From positions 1-19,636 of the forward strand of contig JBEVKF010000093.1 in assembly GCA_040509755.1 (NCBI GenBank): a stretch of 19,636 nucleotides of DNA, given 5' to 3'. A program made the position numbers and the translations under genes. Shown here one piece after another: positions 6,554 to 13,569 of this stretch. Source of the stretch: JACVRW01 sp040509755. Its GTDB lineage: Bacteria > Actinomycetota > Thermoleophilia > Solirubrobacterales > Thermoleophilaceae. Position 1 is the stretch's first letter. The number at the start of each line of letters is the position of its first letter. The notes beneath the pieces are model-generated. The model was not told where the DNA came from and made no database searches. It was given only the letters and a program-made list of their open reading frames with translations.

Positions 6554-7972
6554 TTATCGCAGCCTGACCACTTTCGCCGCACTCCCGGAGCCCTGCGTGA
6601 TCCGCAGGGTGAGCCGCGCGCCCGTGAGCCGGTGGACGTGCTTGCGGCCGACTGTGGTGAGTCGCAGCCGGACCGTCACCGAGCCGGCGGCTCGCGCGAC
6701 GCGGTTCCCGGTCGCCACGAGGACCGGCTTGCCGCGGCGCCCGAGGCGCCTCGCCGCGACGGTGCCCCTGATGGAGACCTTGCCTGGGCCACCGACCCTG
6801 ACCTTGACCGCAACGCCGCGCGAGGCGACCAGCGCCTTCGTGGTCAGCTTCGCCGGGAGCTTCACGACCAGGGTGTGGGGCACGGTCGCGACCGGTGCCG
6901 CCGGGCCCGGGGGGACAGCGGGCGGCGACGGCGGCTTGGGCAGGAATGCCGCCACGTCGGCGCCTCCGATCGAGGGGTGAGTGGCGGTCGGGGAGAGCAC
7001 GATCGGCGTGCTTCCCATCACGCAGGGATCGGCCGCGCTGGAGGGGCTGCCGGCGACCTTTACGCCGCCGTCGTCCTCCCACGCCATCGCACTGGCGTCC
7101 TGCGCGAGCGATGCGTCTCGCGCGATGCCGGCCGCGGGCAGTTGGCAGTCCACGGCGGCGGGGAACGCGGGCGCTTGATCCACTCCCTGGATCGCGAGCA
7201 CGGCGATCTTGCCGACCGTCTGCGTGCCGTCGGTGTACGCCTCGAAGCCGAGCGCCGCCAAGTGCCCGTTGGCCGCAACGTCGACGCCTTCGAGGTCGAG
7301 TCCCACGCCCGAGGTTTCGAACCACGGGGTGAAGGCGTTGGTGTAGGGGTTGCCGGCGCCCGCATTCTGGACGTTGATGACCGCCGGGGAGGAGGCTTCC
7401 TCGAGCGAGACGATCCGCGCGCCGAAGAGCGAGGGGCTCGTCTGGCCATCGGTGTCGATCGGATCGAGCGCGCTGTTGGTTGCCGGCCGCACGTACGTCC
7501 CACGACCGAACTCGATCGGGCAGCAGGCGCTCGAGTTCGAGTACCCGTACACGAGGTGCGACCCGTCCGCGGTGATGTCGAAGCCGAGCGGATACACGTA
7601 CACGCTCCAGCCACTCGGGGCGTTGAGCGGCCCCTCGACGGTGGAGCTCCCGTCGGGTTCCCAGATCTTGAACCACGAGAAGTTCGACATCCGCCCCGGC
7701 TGGTTGCGCACCGCCACGATCCGCCCGCTGTCCGACTGCGCGATGTCGAGCCATTCCTCCGTGTCGCCGTCGCCGTTCACCACGGGCGTCGCCAGGCGCG
7801 TCTTCTTCGCTCCGTCCAGCGACGCGAGCCAGACCTCCCCCTTGTCGACGTAAGCGACCGACGCCGCGTCCGCCACCGCTGGGATCGCGACGGCCGCCAT
7901 CACGGCTGCGAGCAGCACGGCACAGGCGGCCAGGCTGGCTGCTTTTCTGGCATTCCCAGGGCCGTGGGGCAT
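6554..7972 (-). CDS. Secreted protein with propeller-like body and C-terminal beta-sandwich
   Basis: A 472-residue exported protein. Residues 1-37 form a signal peptide with positive charge at the start (ARKAASL), a hydrophobic core and an ADAA cleavage site. The body has repeats typical of beta-propeller/TolB-like surfaces (VAYVDKGEVWLASLDG, GFDITADGSHLVYGY), with Pro-rich linker PKPPSPPAVPPGP near 340. The C-terminal ~120 residues are Arg/Lys-rich strands (KVSIRGTVAARRLGRRGK), a kind of domain often seen on extracellular proteins of this lineage. No catalytic motif was found, so the function is unknown. The ATG at 7972 is preceded by AAAGGA about 9 bases upstream. Upstream lies a tandem 16-base repeat. 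Confidence 0.72.
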   Translation of the reverse strand: MPHGPGNARKAASLAACAVLLAAVMAAVAIPAVADAASVAYVDKGEVWLASLDGAKKTRLATPVVNGDGDTEEWLDIAQSDSGRIVAVRNQPGRMSNFSWFKIWEPDGSSTVEGPLNAPSGWSVYVYPLGFDITADGSHLVYGYSNSSACCPIEFGRGTYVRPATNSALDPIDTDGQTSPSLFGARIVSLEEASSPAVINVQNAGAGNPYTNAFTPWFETSGVGLDLEGVDVAANGHLAALGFEAYTDGTQTVGKIAVLAIQGVDQAPAFPAAVDCQLPAAGIARDASLAQDASAMAWEDDGGVKVAGSPSSAADPCVMGSTPIVLSPTATHPSIGGADVAAFLPKPPSPPAVPPGPAAPVATVPHTLVVKLPAKLTTKALVASRGVAVKVRVGGPGKVSIRGTVAARRLGRRGKPVLVATGNRVARAAGSVTVRLRLTTVGRKHVHRLTGARLTLRITQGSGSAAKVVRLR

Positions 7973-8130
7973 GTCCGAGTCCTTTCATAGTCCGGTGCCT
8001 CGTGCACCCGCCGCCGCCCCCCATACTTCGGCCGGCGGCCATGCCTACCGGCAGCCATGCCTACGTCCTCGACAAATGTGTGACAGAACGCCCTCCGCCC
8101 AGGAACGGCTGCATCTCCTCATGCCGCCGT
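7973..8130. promoter_or_regulatory. Upstream region of the secreted-protein gene
   Basis: This 158-base gap separates the stop of the winged-helix gene from the secreted-protein start. It must hold the promoter for the latter unless the two are cotranscribed. No convincing -35/-10 pair was found. The one clear structure is the tandem repeat at 8033-8064. Confidence 0.35.
8033..8064. repeat. Tandem 16-base repeat, two copies
   Basis: CGGCGGCCATGCCTAC is followed directly by CGGCAGCCATGCCTAC, with one mismatch in 16. It lies 60-90 bases upstream of the secreted-protein ATG. It could be a paired protein-binding site or a simple local duplication. Confidence 0.7.
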
Positions 8131-9231
8131 TCAAGAGCGCCGCGGGTGGGAAGGCTCGCCGATCCGAACGTTCCCGGGCGCGGGATCGGCTAGGAGAAAC
8201 TCGAGCAGTCGCCGGGCCTCGTCGGTGAGCCCGGAGCGATCTGCCTCGGTCAGCGGCGTGAATGGCCGGAGATCGATGGTGGACCCGTCGAGGTGCCAGG
8301 TCCCGGCGACGAAGCCGTCGACGAGGAAGGTCCGCATCAGCCTGTCCCTGTAGACGGTGTCGCGGTCTTCGGTGCCGATAATCCGGCCGCGGTCGGAATG
8401 GGAGAGGATCGCGTTGTCGAAGGGCGGGAGGAATCGGGGCGGCGCGGGGGTCGTGGGATCGGGCAGCGGGCCGTCGAGGACGTCCAGAAGCTGGTTGCCT
8501 TGCTCGTCGGCCAAGACGCGCAGGTGATCGCCGATCTGGTCGACCACGGCCGCCAGCCGGGTAAGTCCGCACCAGGCCTGGATGTCCTTGACCGTCGCCG
8601 GTCCGAAGGCAGCCAGGTAACGCAAGATCGCGTCGGCGAGCGAGGGATGTTCCTCGAGCTCTCGCCCGAGCCATGCCTGGGCGGTCGTCAGGCGCGGCTG
8701 GGCGCTCTGGCGCCAGAGTCCGCGCGGAGGCACCTGGACCAGCGGGGTCAGAAAGGTGACCGCGTATGCCAGCGAGGCCGGGTCGGCGCCCGGCCAGCGC
8801 TCTGCGAGCAGGGGACTCAGTTCGGCTCGGGTTCGGGGCTGGGCAGCCAGCAGCTCGCGCCCGGCCGCGAGCAGCTCGTCCAGGTCGACACCGGCGATGT
8901 GCTTGCTAAACGGGCTGCCCCTGAAGCCCCGCTCGAGCACGGGCCACATCAGCGGGTAGAGGCGCATGCAGTCGCGCGCGCTCACGAGATGGATGGTCGC
9001 GCGCATGATCCCCATGCGCACGGCCTGACGCCCGGCGATCATTGACGAGAGCTCCTCGGGACGAAAGCCGGCGATTCGCGACCAGAGACCTACATACGGA
9101 GCGTGAGGCTCCTGGGCCTGCATCCCGACCAGGTGCTCGATCGCCTGACCGACCGGCATCCTCGTTCGCTCGAGAAGGCCTTGGCGCGCGAGCAGGGCGC
9201 GGTTTAGCGCCCGGCGGGTCAGCGTGGTCAA
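8131..9231 (-). CDS. AlkZ-like winged-helix DNA glycosylase (HTH_42 family)
   Basis: A 366-residue protein of the winged-helix DNA-binding (HTH_42, formerly DUF1006) family that includes YcaQ/AlkX and AlkZ. AlkZ excises bulky alkyl lesions and unhooks interstrand crosslinks with a Q-x-Q motif. Here LVGMQAQEPHAPYVGLWSR carries Gln38 and Gln40 at the same place, so it fits the AlkZ side better than the QxD YcaQ side. Other family features are GIMRATIHLVSARDC, YLAAFGPATVKDIQAWCGL, RFLPPFDNAILSHSDR and FLVDGFVAGTW. The start is TTG at 9231, overlapping the TGA of the DUF4383 gene (TTGA). No better in-frame start is nearby. No antibiotic cluster is visible around it, so a general repair role is likelier than self-resistance. 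Confidence 0.82.
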   Translation of the reverse strand: MTTLTRRALNRALLARQGLLERTRMPVGQAIEHLVGMQAQEPHAPYVGLWSRIAGFRPEELSSMIAGRQAVRMGIMRATIHLVSARDCMRLYPLMWPVLERGFRGSPFSKHIAGVDLDELLAAGRELLAAQPRTRAELSPLLAERWPGADPASLAYAVTFLTPLVQVPPRGLWRQSAQPRLTTAQAWLGRELEEHPSLADAILRYLAAFGPATVKDIQAWCGLTRLAAVVDQIGDHLRVLADEQGNQLLDVLDGPLPDPTTPAPPRFLPPFDNAILSHSDRGRIIGTEDRDTVYRDRLMRTFLVDGFVAGTWHLDGSTIDLRPFTPLTEADRSGLTDEARRLLEFLLADPAPGNVRIGEPSHPRRS

Positions 9232-9647
9232 TTCGCCGTGCTGGGCGCCACCGTGGCCGGTGTTGCGAGGCCCGCGCCCAGGCCGGCGATGCCCAGCAGC
9301 ACGTGCAGCAGGTTGTCCTCGGTGTTGACCGGGATCAGGTTGAAGATCTCGTCACCGTTGCCGGCGATGAAGCCGAGCCCGGCGACGAGCAGGTAGAACC
9401 CGCCGAGGCCGATCGCATAGCCGCGCGCGGTGCCGTAGTAGCCGGCGACGGCCAGGCCGAGCGCGCCGGTCGCGATGTGCACGACGTTGTGCCAGCCGTT
9501 TACATCGAGGATGCCGAGCACGGCGTCGCGCTCGGTGCCGTCACCGGTGCCGAAGCTCGCGTTGTAGAAGAAGCCGAGGATTCCGGCGAGCACGAGCGTG
9601 CCCCCGATGACAAGCGCGTAGACCTGTGCCGGCGAGCGTTCCTCCAT
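9228..9647 (-). CDS. DUF4383 membrane protein
   Basis: A 139-residue protein with four hydrophobic segments (about 10-27, 54-70, 78-95 and 112-128). The pattern VNGWHNVVHIATGALGLA ... NLLHVLLGIAGL, with two paired His segments, is typical of the actinobacterial DUF4383 family. Its function is not known. The ATG at 9647 is chosen because the family begins there. Further upstream the open frame is antisense to the sigma factor. It shares a 57-base divergent region with the sigma gene, and it overlaps the downstream glycosylase gene, so the two minus-strand genes form an operon. Confidence 0.82.
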   Translation of the reverse strand: MEERSPAQVYALVIGGTLVLAGILGFFYNASFGTGDGTERDAVLGILDVNGWHNVVHIATGALGLAVAGYYGTARGYAIGLGGFYLLVAGLGFIAGNGDEIFNLIPVNTEDNLLHVLLGIAGLGAGLATPATVAPSTAN

Positions 9648-9704
9648 CCGAGATGTTGGTTCGACGCCTGATCCGTTTGTCCCTGCGTGGCGTAAGAATG
9701 CGCG

Positions 9705-10292
9705 GTGGTGACATCTGACATCCGCAACCTCGCCGATGAGGAGATCATGCAGCTCGTCGGCGACGGGAGCCCACGAGCGTTCGAGCTCCTCTACGACCGC
9801 CATGGCGGCGCGGCGTTCTCGCTCGCCTACCGGATGGTGGGAAACCGGGTGACCGCTGAGGACATCACCCAGGAGGCCTTCCTCTCGATCTGGCGCAGCC
9901 GCCTGCGCTATGACCAGGCTCGCGGCAGCGTGCGCACGTGGGTGCTCGGCATCGTCCACAACCGCGCCATCGACGCGCTCCGCCGCGGTGCGGTGCACGA
10001 TCGCCGCCGCGAGACGCTGGACGGCGTGGAAGAGCGCTTCGAGGCGCGCGAGCGCACCGACGTCGAGGCCGCCCGCCGCGAGGAGGCTCGTAGCGTCCGC
10101 AGCGCGCTCGACACCCTGCCGCAGGAGCAGCGCCGGACGATCGAGCTCGCCTACTTCGGCGGCTTCAGCCACAGCCAGATCGCGGAGCTGCTCGACGAGC
10201 CGATTGGCACAGTGAAGGGACGAATGCGGCTCGGACTCGACAAGCTCAGACGCCAGCTCTCCGAGGGCTTCGCGACAGGAGGGTTCGCGTGA
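9705..10292 (+). CDS. ECF RNA polymerase sigma factor (SigK-like)
   Basis: A 195-residue group 4 sigma factor that directs RNA polymerase to stress promoters. Region 2 spans about 25-93 (AFELLYDRHGGAAFSLAYRM, DITQEAFLSIWR, RTWVLGIVHNRAIDALRR). Region 4 spans about 131-185 (LDTLPQEQRRTIELAYFGGF, then SHSQIAELLDEPIGTVKGRM). It starts at one of two adjacent GTG codons (9705 or 9708). The stop overlaps the GTG of the anti-sigma gene (GTGA), which ensures coupled production. The pairing with an RskA-type anti-sigma places it near the SigK group. The signal it answers to is unknown. Confidence 0.92.
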   Translation: MVTSDIRNLADEEIMQLVGDGSPRAFELLYDRHGGAAFSLAYRMVGNRVTAEDITQEAFLSIWRSRLRYDQARGSVRTWVLGIVHNRAIDALRRGAVHDRRRETLDGVEERFEARERTDVEAARREEARSVRSALDTLPQEQRRTIELAYFGGFSHSQIAELLDEPIGTVKGRMRLGLDKLRRQLSEGFATGGFA

Positions 10293-11017
10293 ACGCGCGC
10301 GACCACAGCGACTACCAGGACGAGATCGGCGCCTACATGCTCGGCGCCCTCAGCGACCTGGAGCGCCAGGCCTTCGAGCGCCACATGGCCGGCTGCGCGG
10401 AGTGTCGCGACGAGATCGAGCAGCTTCGTCCCGCCGCGGATGCTCTCCCGCGTTCCGTCGAGCAGATCGAGCCGCCGCCTGCGCTGAAGGCCGCGCTGAT
10501 GGAGGTCGTGGAGAGCGAGGCCGGCGAGCGCTCGGACGCTCCCGTCCCAGCGCCCGCGCGTGCGCCGGGACCATCGCTGGGCGAGCGCCTGCGCCGCGGC
10601 CTGTTCCCGATGCGCCCGGTCCTTGTCGCCGGCGCGCTCGCGCTCGGCGTGGTCGCCGGATTCGGCGTGGCGCAGCTGGGCGGCACCGAGGACTCGCGCA
10701 CGGTGACGGCGGCCGTCGACCAGGCCCGCGTGCCGTCGGCAAGCGCTCGCCTCCAGATCCAGGGCGACGGCGACGACGGCGCGATCCTACGCGTGCAGGG
10801 AATGCCGGCGCTCGAGACCGATCAGGTCTACCAGGCATGGGTGCAGCGCGACGGCACGATCGTCCCACAGCCGACCTTCGAGGTTGGCGCGGACGGCGGC
10901 GGCGCGGTGGCCATTCCCGATGACGTCTCCGGCGCGAAGGCGGTCATGGTCACCCGCGAGCCGCGCGGCGGCTCGCGCGCTCCGAGCGAGGAGCCCATCC
11001 TGGTGGCCAGCCTGTAG
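10289..11017 (+). CDS. RskA-like anti-sigma factor
   Basis: A 242-residue membrane anti-sigma factor. The N-terminal zinc anti-sigma domain has His32-x3-Cys36-x2-Cys39 (HMAGCAEC) after GAYMLGALSDLERQAFERH. A Pro/Ala-rich linker leads to one membrane helix at about 110-130, and the extracytoplasmic RskA domain contains LETDQVYQAWVQRDGTIVPQPTF. It would hold the sigma factor encoded just upstream at the membrane and release it after proteolysis. GTG start, 4-base overlap with the sigma gene. A rhomboid protease gene starts 14 bases downstream. Confidence 0.9.
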   Translation: MNARDHSDYQDEIGAYMLGALSDLERQAFERHMAGCAECRDEIEQLRPAADALPRSVEQIEPPPALKAALMEVVESEAGERSDAPVPAPARAPGPSLGERLRRGLFPMRPVLVAGALALGVVAGFGVAQLGGTEDSRTVTAAVDQARVPSASARLQIQGDGDDGAILRVQGMPALETDQVYQAWVQRDGTIVPQPTFEVGADGGGAVAIPDDVSGAKAVMVTREPRGGSRAPSEEPILVASL

Positions 11018-11031
11018 CTAGGTTTGTTCGG

Positions 11032-11844
11032 GTGGAGGTTTGTTACCGCCATCCCAAGCGCGAGACCGGAGTCAGCTGCTCGAACTGCGGCCGCCCGATC
11101 TGCCCGGACTGCATGACCACGACTTCGGTCGGGATGCGCTGTCCCGAGTGCGCGAACCAGAAGCAACAGGTGCGAACGATGCGCTCAGGCAGCGACGAAC
11201 CGCTGCTCACCTACGTGCTGATGGGGATCTGCGTGGTGGCCTTCATCGGTGAGATCGCCGGCGGCGCCAGCGCCACCGGCGGGGGCTTTGGCGGTAGCAA
11301 GCTGCTGGTCGAGGGCGCGGTGGCGGGCCCCGCGGTCGCCGACGGCGAGTACTGGCGCCTGCTCACCGCGGGCTTTCTGCACGCGGGCTTCTTCCACCTC
11401 GTATTCAACATGTTCTCGCTCTACATCCTGGGCACCATGCTCGAGCCCGCGGTCGGGCGCATGCGCTTCGCGCTGATCTTCTTCGTGTCGCTGCTGACCG
11501 GTTCGTTCGGCGCGCTGCTGGTCGAGCCGGATTCGCTCACCGTTGGAGCCTCCGGCGCGATCTTCGGACTGATGGGCGCGGCGGTGATCGTGCTGCGAAA
11601 GCGCGGCATCCCACTTATGGAGAGCGGTCTTGGGCTGTGGATCGGCCTGAACCTGCTGCTCACCTTCACCGTCTCGAACATCTCGATCGGTGGCCATATC
11701 GGCGGCCTGATCGGGGGCGCGCTGGTGGCCTTCGTGCTGTTCGACCTCGGCGACACCGTGAGGGTCTCGCCGATGCTGGCGAACGTCCTCGCGGGGCTGA
11801 TCGGCGTGGCGGCGGTGGCGGGCTCGATTGTCGTAGCGGCTTAG
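11032..11844 (+). CDS. Rhomboid intramembrane serine protease with N-terminal zinc finger
   Basis: A 270-residue rhomboid-family protease that cuts proteins within the membrane. Residues 4-40 form a B-box-like zinc finger (CYRHPKRETGVSCSNC, CPDCM, CPEC). The rhomboid core follows with about six membrane helices. His117 and FFHLVFNMFSL carry the structural motif, Ser174 lies in VGASGAIFG, and His222 in GGHIGGLIGG, so the Ser-His dyad is complete. The GTG at 11032 sits 14 bases after the anti-sigma stop, so it is probably cotranscribed. That makes the anti-sigma factor a candidate substrate, although site-2 proteases do this job in known RskA systems. The reading frame after the TAG stays open into the next remnant. 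Confidence 0.88.
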   Translation: MEVCYRHPKRETGVSCSNCGRPICPDCMTTTSVGMRCPECANQKQQVRTMRSGSDEPLLTYVLMGICVVAFIGEIAGGASATGGGFGGSKLLVEGAVAGPAVADGEYWRLLTAGFLHAGFFHLVFNMFSLYILGTMLEPAVGRMRFALIFFVSLLTGSFGALLVEPDSLTVGASGAIFGLMGAAVIVLRKRGIPLMESGLGLWIGLNLLLTFTVSNISIGGHIGGLIGGALVAFVLFDLGDTVRVSPMLANVLAGLIGVAAVAGSIVVAA

Positions 11845-12240
11845 ACTGGAATCCCGGCCGAGTGGCCGGAACCCATGGTCAACGCCGTCGAAGAGCTCGA
11901 CCTCGACGGCCTGCGAGCGCGGTTGGGCGAGCGCTGGGTGCCGTTCCGGGCCTACAACGTCGAGAACGCGGGCCGGCCCCGCGTCATGGCCGCCCTCGGC
12001 GCCCTGATGGAGCAGTTCGGCGCTCCCGCCATCGAACCCGCGGTGCTCGAGCGGATCGCCGTCCCGACCAGCCTGATCTGGGGGCGGCACGACCTCGCCA
12101 CGCCGCTCGCCGCTGCCGAGGCGGCGAGCGCCCGCTACGGATGGCCCCTTCACGTGATCGAGGACTGTGCGGACGACCCCCCGGTCGAGCAGCCCGAGGC
12201 GTTCGCCGAGGCGCTGGGCGCGGCCGTGAAGCGCGGATGA
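11845..12240 (+). pseudogene. Alpha/beta hydrolase C-terminal remnant
   Basis: From the ATG at 11875 there are 121 residues. The segment from LDLDGLRARLGERWVPFRAY to VPTSLIWGRHDLATPL and GWPLHVIEDCADDPPVEQPEAF matches the cap and C-terminal part of an alpha/beta hydrolase. The N-terminal half with the oxyanion region and nucleophile elbow is absent. The expected catalytic His region reads DDPPVEQP rather than GHxPxxEQP. It begins immediately after, and in the same frame as, the rhomboid stop. It is probably a 5'-truncated remnant. A free-standing short protein is possible but would be inactive as a hydrolase. Confidence 0.65.
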
Positions 12241-12437
12241 CCGAGCGCTTCGAGACGGCCTAGTCGGTCCGCCACGCCCCCGGTGCTCGCTTGGGTGCCT
12301 GAGGTTGTGGGGGCTATACAACAACAACGTCAGACACCCGAGCTGTGCCTGGCGACGCGATCGGGCCGACCCCTTTGCTGCTGCAGTTCTTCCCGCTTGG
12401 GCCTGTAGCCCGGCAGACCGCGGACCGCGCTCGCGGC
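12241..12437. other. Intergenic gap between convergent genes
   Basis: No gene was recognised. A small GC hairpin (CCGCG-CT-CGCGG, 12425-12436) lies just before the stop of the BtuF-like gene and may help termination. The ACAACAACAACG stretch near 12318 is compositionally unlike its surroundings but has no assignable function. Confidence 0.35.
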
Positions 12438-13352
12438 TCAGGACGACGCGGGCGCGGCCTGACGCAGGTCGATCTCGATCGAGCGGCGTGAGGGCGGCGC
12501 CGGCACCAGCTCCGGGTGCAGGAGGTGGCCGAGGAGCTCTATGCCGTCCACGAGGCGCGGCCCCGGGCGCGAGAAGTATGCGGCCGCGTCGACGGCAAAG
12601 ACGCGCGCGCCGACGAGGTTGAGGTGGCCGCGCCACCGAACGGTCTCAGCCGCGGCGCGCTCGGCGTAGTAGCCGCATGGCATCGAGACCACCACGTCGG
12701 GCGCCACGGCCTCGAGCTCAGACCACTCCGCCGTGCGTGACCTCTCACCGGGCGCCCCGAGCATGTCCTCGCCTCCGGCCAGCTCGATCATCTGCGGCAC
12801 CCAGTGGCCGCCGACGTACACCGGGTCTAGCCACTCGAGCGCGGCTACGCGCGGACGCTCGGCTCCGGCCACTGCCTGCGTAACCGCCTCGATCCGCGCG
12901 CCCGCCTCCGCCGCCAGCCGCTCGCCCGCTTCGGCGACGCCCGCGGCGTCCGCCAGGCGCGGAATATCGGCCAGCACTTCCCCGAGCGTCGAGGGATCGA
13001 GGGAGATCAGCTGCGGCTGCGTCGGCAGCCGCTCGGCCACCCTCTGCACGTCGTCGAAGGACACCGCGCAGACCTCGCATACGGCCTGGGTGACGATCAG
13101 GTCTACATCGAGCTGCTCGAGCAGACCCTCGTCAAGCTCGTAGAGGGCCTCTCCGCGGCTCGTGCGCTCGCGGACCGCGACGTCGATCTCTGCAGCTGAC
13201 AGCCCGTCGCCAATGACGCTGCGCGTGAGGTGGGGGAGTTGTTCTGCGCCGGGCGGGTAGTCACACTCGTGCGTGACCGCGACGACGCGGTCGCCGAGGC
13301 CGAGAGAGAAGAGCATCTCGGTCGCGGAGGGCACCAGTGAAGCGATTCGCAC
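12438..13352 (-). CDS. BtuF-like cobalamin/metal-chelate-binding protein without signal peptide
   Basis: A 304-residue protein of the periplasmic-binding-protein-like fold (COG0614 type). Family marks are RIASLVPSATEMLFSLGLGDRVVAVTHECDYPP at the start, TQAVCEVCAVSFDDV, PRVAALEWLDPVYVGGHWVPQM and MPCGYYAERAA. This subgroup typically starts at the RIxSLxPSxTE strand with no export signal. The GTG at 13352 gives exactly that start. Extension to 13418 adds residues with no similarity. No permease or ATPase gene is nearby and no cobalamin riboswitch was seen, so a transport role is not supported locally. It may bind a corrinoid in the cytosol. Confidence 0.82.
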   Translation of the reverse strand: MRIASLVPSATEMLFSLGLGDRVVAVTHECDYPPGAEQLPHLTRSVIGDGLSAAEIDVAVRERTSRGEALYELDEGLLEQLDVDLIVTQAVCEVCAVSFDDVQRVAERLPTQPQLISLDPSTLGEVLADIPRLADAAGVAEAGERLAAEAGARIEAVTQAVAGAERPRVAALEWLDPVYVGGHWVPQMIELAGGEDMLGAPGERSRTAEWSELEAVAPDVVVSMPCGYYAERAAAETVRWRGHLNLVGARVFAVDAAAYFSRPGPRLVDGIELLGHLLHPELVPAPPSRRSIEIDLRQAAPASS

Positions 13353-13481
13353 GGAGATGAGGATGGCACGAAGCGGGAGTTCGAGCTGAACAAGGTGACC
13401 GTTGCGCTCAGCACGCATTCCGAAGGCGGGCTCACCGAGAACGACTTCGAGCTCGCCGGCAGGATCAGCGCGCTCGCGTGA
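13350..13481 (+). pseudogene. Pterin-4a-carbinolamine dehydratase C-terminal remnant
   Basis: The plus strand reads FELNKVTVALSTHSEGGLTE and continues NDFELAGRISALA before a TGA at 13479-13481. This is the usual C-terminal strand and helix of 4a-hydroxytetrahydrobiopterin dehydratases (pattern LxTHxxGGLTExDFxLAxxI). The first two thirds, with the active-site His pair, are missing. To the left the strand is antisense to the BtuF-like gene, whose start overlaps this fragment by about three bases. It is too short to be functional. Confidence 0.6.
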
Positions 13482-13489
13482 TCAATTGC

Positions 13490-13495
13490 TACTCT
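13490..13495 (+). promoter_or_regulatory. Possible -10 element upstream of the leader ORF and corC-like gene
   Basis: TACTCT fits the actinobacterial TANNNT -10 pattern and lies 14 bases before the leader ATG at 13510. No convincing -35 was found. Such hexamers are common by chance. Confidence 0.25.
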
Positions 13496-13509
13496 CGCCC
13501 GGTCCGCCG

Positions 13510-13569
13510 ATGAGCGACGACGACGATCCTCGAAGTAGCACCCCCGCAGGGCAGCTTGGTCTGAGATGA
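13510..13569 (+). CDS. Possible 19-residue Asp/Pro leader peptide
   Basis: A 20-codon ORF encodes MSDDDDPRSSTPAGQLGLR. Its TGA (13567-13569) overlaps the ATG of the CorC-like gene (13566-13568) as ATGA, so the two could be translationally coupled. A run of acidic residues followed by proline near the N-terminus is the feature reported to destabilise elongating ribosomes at low Mg2+ in the enterobacterial MgtL leader. The downstream gene belongs to a family linked to Mg2+/Co2+ handling. No strong ribosome-binding site is seen before it. It may be a chance ORF. Confidence 0.35.
   Translation: MSDDDDPRSSTPAGQLGLR

Noticed and set aside
6342..8042. Long minus-strand ORF across the secreted-protein gene
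   Set aside because: It is a shifted frame of the secreted protein and dioxygenase remnant. It is Arg-rich, without a recognisable domain.
9648..10172. N-terminal extension of the DUF4383 frame
   Set aside because: It is antisense to the ECF sigma factor and has no family similarity. The DUF4383 protein begins at the ATG at 9647.
11185..12636. Long minus-strand ORF opposite the rhomboid gene
   Set aside because: Antisense shadow. The plus strand carries a complete rhomboid catalytic dyad.
12438..13500. Cobalamin riboswitch upstream of the BtuF-like gene
   Set aside because: No B12-box-like sequence or fold was seen, and the upstream region is occupied by the pterin-dehydratase remnant.
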